Source: Ostrinia nubilalis (taxonomy: Eukaryota; Arthropoda; Insecta; Lepidoptera; Crambidae). Taken from it: a stretch of 64,000 nucleotides of DNA. Position numbers and translations under genes: made by a program. The notes beneath the pieces are model-generated. The model searched no databases. It was not told where the DNA came from and saw only the letters and a list, made by a program, of their open reading frames with translations. This document shows, piece by piece, positions 55,315 through 64,000 of the stretch; the stretch's first letter is position 1; every line of letters begins with the position of its first letter. The stretch lies in NCBI RefSeq assembly GCF_963855985.1, contig NC_087092.1, positions 6,076,001 through 6,140,000 on the forward strand, written 5' to 3'.

Positions 55315-55410
55315 CGTTCGTTTCAGCCAAACGTCGTCCACTGCTGGACAAAGGCCTCCTCCAAGGTTTTCCACAATGCACGGTCCTGCGCTGCCCGCAT
55401 CCAGATTTCT
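55315..55410 (-). mobile_element. RTE-type LINE 3' end
   Basis: Antisense: CGTTCGTTTCAGCCAAACG, TCCACTGCTGGACAAAGGCC, CAAGGTTTTCCACAATGCAC and CTGCCCGCATCCAG. Confidence 0.75.
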
Positions 55411-58400
55411 TGTTTACTAGTACTTTAATTATATTATCGTGATATTAAGTAGGTACAGCCAATCCGACTTTTGGCGAGGCTGATAACCCATTCATGATGT
55501 TTCGCTAAAGCAGCACAACACATTATCTACACTACAGCATATCAAACTTTACATTACGGTATGGCATCTTATTTTATGAAGCTTGAAGTGCTGACTATAC
55601 TTTTTACTTGGAAATAATAGTCGGTAGGCAGAAACAATATAGACGTAAGTGGAGCGAGCCGAGATACAGTCCAGCTAAATGCCGGAACACGCGAGAGCCC
55701 TTCGCTTTGTTATACGGTGGAAATTTCAAGGGAACTCTCCCTCCCACTCCCTCCTTCCGGGAAGGGTGAAACGGTGAGATATGTCGGTTTTCGTTATGGG
55801 GCCTATTTTTGCCTGAGCCCCAGGTACAAGGACTTGAGCTATTTAGGAAGTGTGGAGGCATTTTTTGGATTACACCTCAGCCGTACTCACAGTACGGCAA
55901 CTAGTCATAGTTGATTTGTACGTTACGTGATTGTTAGGCGACGAAAAAGGAATAGAGTCTGGGTAACAACAGCCGAGGTGACGACAATCAAGGTGAAGAA
56001 CGTGGAGCACCTCCTATTTTGCATTTTGAGTCCAAGTATTTTAGCTTAATATGTAAGTTTTTTAACAATACACATATCTATAGGTATACCATACTCGTAC
56101 GATAATTCTTTATTATTGTGTCAAAACCACAAAGCTTATATTAAATCAATGTTGTTAAGCTATAAGCAAAAGCATAAAAGCTTTAGCAATAGCGACGTTA
56201 CAAACTCAATAGCATCGAGTACATTTCCCGAAAGAAATGTACGTAACTTTTGGGAAAGCACGAGTTTCTTTGCCGTGCGCAATTGTGCGGTACAACCGTT
56301 TACACCTCTATAGCACTGGCCACACCATTTCCAGAGCAACCGGTGCACGACAAGAAATAAAAGAGTTCGAACAAAAAGGACACCCTTTCAAAGTTCTTTA
56401 TTTCAAGGGATTGTTGCAGTAAAGTGCGGTCTAATTGCGTGGTACCATTCCCCCGCTCCACTCTCCCACTTGCACCTACAACACGTAACTATTTAGATTC
56501 GATTTTCTTTCACCAAAGGAGCTTAGTTCCTTTCAATTCATGCACGTTCCAGAACGGTAACTTTATTTTAATAATGAATTCTTGTATCTGCGTAGTAAAA
56601 GTTAGTTTCGGAGCGATTCTTAAAAAGTTGTGCAACAGTGTCCGATCGCATTGCGACGTTTGTCGCAAGAATTACGGAACTTTCCTGTGTCCAGTGAAGA
56701 GCGAGCGAAGTTCGGCCGGTCGCCGGCCCGACGCCGCCTCACCTATGCCCTCGCGAGACAATAGTGAGCCAATAAAACTTTTATCGTTCGCTATGATTTT
56801 GGAAACATTTTCCGAGATGAGTTCTATAAAATTCGCAATTTATCCGAGTCACTTCGGACGCTCGCCGTTTATTGGCGCTTGCAAACTAAGCTTTACAGCG
56901 GCGACGCGAAAGAATTTTTCTTTCACCGATCGACGTACGTCTTCAAAGTTTTATCTTTATACAGACGCGAAATTAAATTAATATAGACGCGGCATTCGTC
57001 GTGCAAACAATTAACTTTGCTTAATTAACTCGTGTACGAGTCAATGTTTATTTTAAACATGTATTTATGGAATCGTCCGCTAATTTGTTTTTGTTGAGAG
57101 TTGTTGAACTTGTGTGTAATGTAACGTAGCACGTAATCTATTGGATTGGTATAGTCGTTTGTAAAAGTCACCTTCGATAACAACTTTTGCGCTTGGACAG
57201 GGTAGAAAAACTTTTCTCTTAGGTTGTTTGAAATATTGCATTAATAAAATAGATTACCTCTACGTATTGGAGATATAACATTCTGATAATATGATTGACT
57301 TACAAATATGTTGATATAACCGTGTTTATTTGTAAAGAAGTAGAGTACAATAATTTTGCTTTATTGAGGGAACAGATGAATAATGTCCACAGTTTTCACA
57401 GGACATAAAACTGTCGCTATCCCGTTCACATTTGAAAAAAGATCGTCTATCTTGTCTCTGAAATGGACTTTTTCTTTACAAAGAAAGCATTTTACCTGTT
57501 TATATTTTGGATGTTCGCGGGGTGGGATCGGGTGGGGGGTGTGGGGGGTAGATAAGAATCAAATAGATGTTGTTTTGGTGCATGTAGCTCCAGCGCATAT
57601 GCACGTGTTGACAACGCGCCGCAACGTCTTGACACTTGAGCTGAAACATGGCCGGCCGCCGGTTTGTACGCTGACCTATTAACAACGCTGTACAGCTGAT
57701 ATACGGCTTACAGTCATAAACCGTAAGCGTCGTTTCAACCACCGACGTTTTAGAGCGACGTAAATTTTGTAAACTTTGTCTTAGGCTACTCTGAAAAACG
57801 TAATATTTACACAACTTTCAGCTTGGTATTGCTTCAGAGCGAACTGAATGTAAGATTACTATCCTACCTGTAGTAAATAATAAATTCTGTATTACATACA
57901 GTAACTACTTATTCTTATTTATATTAATTAAGTTTTCCTAACATTACAATACTACAAAAATAGTTTGACTAAATTTTTTTCAGTGTTTGCTTTGCTACAC
58001 TCAAAACTCTATCTGAACAACTTAATTAATGGTATTCGTTCAAATGTACAATCATTTTTGAGTTTTTTTTTTTTTTCGGAATGTACGAGCAAAAGTCGCG
58101 CCAAAGCGCGTACACCTGTTAGGGCCATCTACTAACCACAATTGGATAACATCTACCACTTTATCCGAAACATTTTAACACAAAAAATGTTACATGAAAA
58201 TCGTTATAAAATGGAATGACCGATGTAAAATGTTGTACGTGCAATAAGCTTGCAACAACATAAATATTTCTGGTTACATTGCGGCTACCTGCGACAACCA
58301 CTCGGCCGGCATTTTCAAAGAGATTTTTATAAATAATTGCTTTTTGCATTGTGCTTTGTTAATGTGAAATTCAACGAGGGATCTGTGTGGAATAATAAGC

Positions 58401-58539
58401 CACTAACACAATATGTAATTTTTTAACGTAATAAGCATGATTTTTCAAGTTTTGCGTTCGCTGCGTTAATTAATGATTTCATTAAGACAATGTCGCTTGT
58501 TGAGCCGTGAGATGTATTAGATTTATCTACATCTACAGT
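55411..58539. other. Non-coding DNA, no supported gene
   Basis: The longest open frame (56424-56981, 185 codons) has no recognisable domain, biased composition and no splice or codon evidence, so it is not called. A G-rich G-quadruplex-type run is at 57519-57548. Confidence 0.4.
57519..57548 (+). other. Potential G-quadruplex
   Basis: Five runs of at least three G (GGGG, GGG, GGG, GGGGGG, GGGGGG) separated by loops of 1-4 bases. It satisfies the usual G3+N1-7 pattern in an otherwise AT-rich region. Confidence 0.6.
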
Positions 58540-58736
58540 TCTACACTAATATTATAAAGAGGAAATATTTGAGTTTTTGTTAATATTGAGTAGGCTCCGA
58601 AACTAATTGGACCGTTTTGAAAACTTCTTTCAAAATAAGAATTCTAAATTATCCCTGGCGAACATAGGCTATAGGTAAAGACATTCTGTGACAGACAGAC
58701 CAAAGTAATGCGGCCGAAGACGCGGGCAAAATCTAG
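58540..58736 (+). mobile_element. Helitron-like element
   Basis: Starts TCTACACTAATATTATAAAG and ends GAAGACGCGGGCAAAATCTAG, with TGTGACAGACAGACC inside. Same family as 55090-55292, opposite orientation. Confidence 0.6.
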
Positions 58737-60774
58737 TTTTTAATATTCGTAGGTTGTTAATTACGGTATCGTCCGATGATATCATTAAGGGTTTCCGGCG
58801 AAACAAAAAGTTTTGACTTTAGGCATTAATTTACACCCTACGGCTTCCTGGAGATATCAAGTTCCAGCGAAGGGTTGGCCCCATAACAGATGGCTTGTCG
58901 ATTTGGAAAGTCACTTAGTGGATTGGTATTGGTAGGTATTAGGTTGGGCGACTGAAACAGAAATTGGTGATTTTAGGAGATTATTAATTATTATTACTAA
59001 TATAACATTGTAATTAATGTACCTATTTAGTTTGTAAAAAACAATAAAACCTAGTTTCAAATAAGTATAACTGCACAAATAGGTAATTTTCAGTCCCATA
59101 CAACAGTTGCCATGTCTAACAAAAAAAAAAGTATTATATTTTAAAACGTTTCGAGAATTTTCTTTTTAATATTATGAGAAAAAAAAACTAGAATTTTAAG
59201 CTCCAAAACTAAAGAAAAAGTAAGAATTTTAAAAATGTTTTGACCATTTCCATTTAGTTTCAGTAGGTAGTGTTACACTGTATCCCTCTAAAATAATACC
59301 AATAATAGTGTAAAACTAACACAACAAATCTCAAGTACCAAGACCGCTAACTCGGTCTACATTTTTCACCTGAAGTATGTTTCGGCTGACGTAACAGTCA
59401 TGAAACGTATTTTGGCAGAGCGATAAGGAAATGACACAAAGAAAACAAACTACGGTCCGCTCCGGCCGAAAATTTGCGAGGGCGAGCGGAGCGGAGCGAG
59501 GCGGAGAGCGGAGCAGAGGAGGCAGATAGCGGACGTCAAACTTATTGGAACGGTGTCAGAGATCGCCGCTGCGGATATCTGTCCACCGCTACAATATTTC
59601 GTCCACCTATTGTTGCGTCCATATTTGCTGCTTCAAAAATTAATTAGTGGTTTTTATTAGCGTAGATATTAATGGCGTAGTATTTTTGAGATTTTTATTG
59701 CTGGGTTTTAGTTCGTCAAAGCAGGGTTATATTAAAATTATCTTTGAATAAGAAATATTAAGACCAGTCTTGGTACTATGTTTTTTTAAAGTGGATTTTT
59801 TATCATAATCTTGGAATAAAATTAAATCCAAAAATGTATAATATTTTGTATTTCCAAAATATGACTCTGTGACTTAGAGTATCAGTTAAAACGTATTTTA
59901 AAGTCTTTTTGGACACACAGTCTATTAGTAGGTTTATGTTAAAACTTCAAAGAATTCTGCGTAAATTTGTTCTGAGTAAAGCGAATGGATTAAAGTGGAG
60001 ATAATAAAATGGAAAATAGATATTGTGTTCTTTGACAATTTGCTAAAATTCCAGACTAATTGTTTCTTTACTCTTCTAATAGGCAACGTTTTGTGAAGAA
60101 GTTAGAGATGCTCATTTGGAAAACAAAATAACGAGCTGCAAAATTACAGACAAAATAAAATGAGTAAAGCGTTTTGAATAATTTCATAATTATTTACCTG
60201 AACAAAAAAACGTAGGGCATTTTTGGATTTGATGTGCTCATTTAAAGTATCTAATTAATCTTCCTACTTAGTTAATTTATCATTTCGGGTTACAGTATAA
60301 TAGCTGAATTAACTAACAGTGATCTTGTAAGCTGTTTCATTTTCTAATACCTAACTTCTATTCACGGTGAATTTTGCAACTAAGTCCTACATTTTAGCCT
60401 TTTCCACAACAACAATAGACACAGATTACTTGAAGGTACGTCGCATTGCCCGTACTGCGGACATTGTATTCGGTATCTTAAATATCGCCGCGCACGCAAC
60501 AATCGACGTACTATCAACCCCGGAATAGCCTTCGAAGAAACGTTTCTAATGCCGATCCATTTATTTCCACAGACAATAAACTATGTATAGCACGGTGATT
60601 TGTCAACGGAATGAATCTTAACAAAGAGCTTATTCATTTGAAAGGCAACTGGTTGTGGCCGTTTTAATTTCATAAGTCGTTTATCATAATCAAGGGGGTG
60701 GCTTCTACCCGTGTCACTGTCCGCCTTGACTGCTAGGAAGCACATACCTGCCGGACAATGCGGCTGTATTGTGG
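58737..60774. other. Non-coding DNA
   Basis: AT-rich apart from a purine-rich (GAGCG)n-like patch at 59476-59533. No gene. Confidence 0.45.
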
Positions 60775-61664
60775 ATGTCGCAGGCAAATTGTATGATTCC
60801 GCATTTTACAAACGGCGTCGTCAGTTCACAAACGCTCGCTGCTCTATGAAATGCCGAAGGCAAAATGTAAATTGCCTGGGCACTTTATAATATGCCAAAA
60901 CATTTGATAGCCAATTCAATTGCTGTTTACAAAATGACGCGGCAAATTGAAGTATTTAGTTCTTTTTCTTACCACGCGAGGCGCTGCTAATCAAAACAAG
61001 AAAAATGGCGTCGAGTCGTGGTGTTGTGATACAGAAAACAGTGCAAATTCTACGTATTCAAAGGACTTTTCACAAAAAAAGACATTTATTATACTTAGTG
61101 AATTAAAAATATTTTACGATTCACAAATAGGAGCAGTGAAAAAGCTATGGAAAAATTAAATAGTTTTTGAGGTTATCCGGCACGTAAAAAACGCTAAGGT
61201 GACAATGGAATCTGGTGCTCGGACTGGTGAAGGACTGCTGCGGAATATTATTGGTTTAAAAAAATATTGTGTTGTCTTCTAGACTTCTTCTAGGTATAAT
61301 TAAAATGTAAGACTTAATTAAAGGACTTGACTATCGAAACTTATTTTATGTCATAGTTTTATGTACGTCAATAGTTTAAATTAGTTTAGTGTTGTTTTTA
61401 TTACGAAAATATTTTAATTACTTTAGGAGTAGCTAGTATTTTAGGTTTGTCTTGCCTGAATAGATACCTACCTGATTTCTGAAATTAAGTCTGATTTGTC
61501 CAACATGTGTTTTATGATGGTCACCCTATTGCAACAATCATAGTCGAAATTTTATCAATTGAACGAGTCGCCAATTTGCCTTCGGCATTTCATAGAGCAG
61601 CGAGCGTTTGTGAACTGACGACGCCGTTTGTAAAATGCGGAATCATACAATTTGCCTGCGACAT
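60775..61664. repeat. Inverted repeat with apparently identical 91-bp arms
   Basis: The left arm 60775-60865 (starting ATGTCGCAGGCAAATTG) and right arm 61574-61664 are reverse complements with no mismatch that I can see except at the innermost base or two; the spacer is about 708 bp. The arms include ACAAACGGCGTCGTCAGTTC and CTCGCTGCTCTATGAAATGC. No typical transposon end, tail or clear target duplication. Confidence 0.85.
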
Positions 61665-61901
61665 GGACACGGCTTTACCAAATGGCTTTCCGTTATGTAC
61701 AATAGGCAAAGAATGTCTAACCGATTGGAATGGAAGTTCTAATTTCAAATATCAGTTCGAGATTCAAAAGTTTTAAAATGGAAGGGTTTTTCTATTAGCG
61801 GGCAACGGCGACTGCGGCGGCTTGTCAAATGTATGAAAGACGTGTCAGAATATTTGCTTGCTTCTGCCTACATCTACCTATGTCTGAGAATGGAAAAGGT
61901 T
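61665..61901. other. Short non-coding spacer
   Basis: Nothing supported. Confidence 0.5.
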
Positions 61902-62021
61902 CATGCCCGTTTTCACCATCAAACCCTAATTTTTAAGTGATCCCTATGGTAACAAATAACATTAATTTTGTTTTCAAAGGGGTCACTTAAAAATTAGGGA
62001 TTGATGGTGAAAACGGGCATC
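61902..62021. repeat. MITE with ATGCCCGTTTTCACCATC ends
   Basis: CATGCCCGTTTTCACCATCA on the left pairs with TGATGGTGAAAACGGGCAT on the right, continuing CCCTAATTTTTAAGTGA / TCACTTAAAAATTAGGG. Arms about 44 bp, short centre. Confidence 0.85.
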
Positions 62022-63144
62022 AGACTTTTTAAATATAGAAAGCTTGAATATTAACTTAAAAAAAAAAACAATAATATTTGCCGACCGTTGCGTTTTTAGT
62101 TTCAAAATGATCAATTTAATATCAGGTGCACTCTGCGATAAAATGAGTTTTTTGGTGACTGTACATAAGTTTAATGGTTGTTGCTGACCTGTTTCATAAT
62201 ACGTACGTCCCGCATGTGTGACATTATGTCTAAATACGTATAACGTGACAGTCACACAAAGCAAGATCATCAATCTCTCAAACTCTCAATTAATTTGTAA
62301 GTTGACTGGGTAATGTTTCATATTTGGGTTCCACCCACGTAAAGTGGCAAGACCAATCCATTAATTAACACTCAAACAGAAGAGAAATGTATATTTGATT
62401 ATTACAACTTTTACGTTAGAAAAAAGACAGAAATAGATGCATAATGATTTTCTTGGAAAAATGAGGCCTGACTTTTACAAAATAGATTTTCAGTGTCAGA
62501 TGAGGATAGTGATTTAATGAGTCTATCTACCACCTTGACTGACCTGAAGGTCAGTTCACACGATATGCAATTTCTGTAAAATTAGTATTTTCCAAAAAGC
62601 GCGTGACGCCGGTTACCCTTTTTTTTACTGTGTTTGTTTAGAATGAGTGATGTCAAGACTCAAGAACTTAATTTGAGTTTATTTTTAGCCGCACTATCTC
62701 TTTAATTAATAAATACAAGCCTCCCGCTTCATTTGCGATCAAAGCATATCTACCTGCGACTCGAATACTGCCACTAAATAGTTGGGGCGACCGACATCCC
62801 TAATCTAATATGCCCGATTTTGGGGATCGGCAGCAACACAGTATAAGAAGATGCAGTAAAGTCAACATTATATTCGTCATTGGAGAGTCTCAAATCAGGT
62901 GACAGTGTAGTTGGTAAAGGTATTGTATGCTATTAATAAAATTAACGAAGAATACATATAGAGAGAACTAGATGACTAGCTTAGATTACGTATTTTTGAG
63001 GGATCAAGAAAAGAGATGTGAAAACGATTCGAACGATCTTTTGTTTTTGCTGTTTTTGTTTAGGCTTAATGCCTTCTCTAGTGATTTCTAGTTAAGCCGG
63101 GTGGTAGAGACATGCATCGAGCGCCTTCCTGGAACCATCATGCC
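62022..63144. other. Non-coding DNA
   Basis: No supported feature. Confidence 0.5.
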
Positions 63145-63255
63145 GTGGCATATGCATCTGTTTTTCGGTCCGTTATCGGTTGTTATGGAAATCATTGGGG
63201 GAGGCCTTTGTCTAGCTGTGGACGTCATTTGGTTGAAACGAATGAACGAACGAAC
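63145..63255 (+). mobile_element. RTE-type LINE 3' end
   Basis: GTTATGGAAATCATTGGGGG, AGGCCTTTGTCTAGCTGTGG, ACGTCATTTGGTTGAAACGA and a GAAC simple repeat. Confidence 0.7.
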
Positions 63256-63290
63256 TTGAATCTGATAAATTGGACCATCATAGGCTGGGT

Positions 63291-63391
63291 TGCACGTGCA
63301 CCATCTTAAAAGAACGCCACAACATCTTACGTTAGAAAAACACCGGTTATCGTTATAGTTACAGTCAGTTAGGTGGTGCAACTGAGCCATA
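63291..63391. repeat. GTTGCACCA-type MITE, copy D
   Basis: GGTTGCACGTGCACCATCTT, AACACCGGTTATCGTTATAG and AGGTGGTGCAACTGAGCC. Diverged. Confidence 0.65.
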
Positions 63392-64000
63392 GTGTAACGT
63401 CCGGCATTTCTTTGTTCTTCGAATACTTTGATCATGCTTCAATAAATGGCCTTCAGTAGAATTTTAGTAAAGAAATTTTGACTTTGACTTTAGTACCAGT
63501 TAGGTAACCTGTACGAAACCTACTGAGTCCCTTTGCGCTGTGACGTCAATCTCCATGCGAGAGGTCGTTGGGCTCTATTAGGTATTTCGATAATGGTTAG
63601 CTTGGACCTTCGCTGACGTGGGCCATATGAGTTTCAACCTGAGCAGGGTTGCCAGTTGCCAGTGCGTCTTAACAAACTAATTAAAAATTCAAAACCTGGC
63701 TGAGGGTGTTCGCCTCTATGGATTTATCGACGGTTTCTGTAGTATGTTTCCGAATATACCAATGAATTACTAAATTATACTTAATATAGTGTAAAAGGGG
63801 TAAACAATACTTCTCTATGGCTAAAATACACAAAAATACTCCTTTAAAAAAAAGAGAGACAGTGGTTAAGTTTGAGATATTACAAAATTATGTTGGCAAT
63901 TCGATCCTAAAATGATTTCTATCATTATCACATATCTTTATGATTAAAAAAGTCACAAAAATAGAGCCCAGCTGTTGCAATGCAGAAGCGAAAGCTCTAC
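63392..64000. other. Non-coding DNA to window end
   Basis: An isolated LINE tail AAAGAAATTTTGACTTTGAC lies at about 63469-63491. Nothing else is supported. Confidence 0.45.

Noticed and set aside
56424..56981. 185-codon open frame on the plus strand
   Set aside because: No recognisable domain, odd cysteine/serine-rich composition, no splice or promoter context; likely chance.

Overview
This window looks like lepidopteran (moth or butterfly) nuclear DNA. It is AT-rich, and its one recognisable host gene has many small exons with typical short introns. The intergenic DNA is packed with repeats that I associate with Lepidoptera: RTE-type LINE 3' ends carrying the GGCCTATGTTCAGCAGTGG-type tail and (ATG)n, Helitron-like ends (TCTATACTAATATT...CTAG), TA-flanked MITEs, hAT elements with 8-bp duplications, and a piggyBac-like element at TTAA. 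The order-level call is inference; no species is claimed.

Layout. 1-3.1 kb: possibly the last exon and 3' UTR of an unidentified gene that starts left of the window, then a GC-rich non-coding patch. 3.2-9.3 kb: a long fold-back repeat, a 3.3-kb piggyBac-like element (4899-8195) carrying a nested 2.4-kb hAT-like element (4926-7281) full of dead LINE pieces, a 55-bp tandem triplet and two tandem MITE copies. 9641-22291 (+): a complete 23-exon sorting nexin 13 orthologue (Snx13, the fly snazarus family; predicted 980 aa: N-terminal membrane hairpin, PXA, RGS-like, PX, Nexin_C). All splice junctions were placed by hand, phases are consistent throughout, and the exon sum is divisible by three. One intron is GC-AG, and one 3' splice site sits at the end of a tandem triplication of itself. 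22.3-64 kb: no host protein-coding gene that I can support. This 42-kb tract holds hairpin elements, a nested hAT / Tc1-mariner / inverted-repeat / Helitron stack (25660-27700), two copies of a fold-back family (one abuts Snx13 exon 18), three tandem GC-rich blocks (43.2-44.0 kb), a 220-bp tandem array (47.2-47.8 kb), a 5.5-kb TIR element with a pipsqueak-type transposase remnant (49342-54843) that received a 5'-truncated but open LINE (51867-54677, RT plus RNase H, 14-bp TSD), and an essentially identical 91-bp inverted repeat around 61 kb.

No operon-like or multi-gene system is present. Snx13 stands alone, and its expression signals are best sought in 9.25-9.64 kb, in its introns and in the repeat-rich 3' flank. 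I did not find a new enzymatic system; the most unusual items are structural (splice-site triplication, fold-back element at a splice acceptor, perfect long inverted repeat, TIR element with clustered subterminal motifs).
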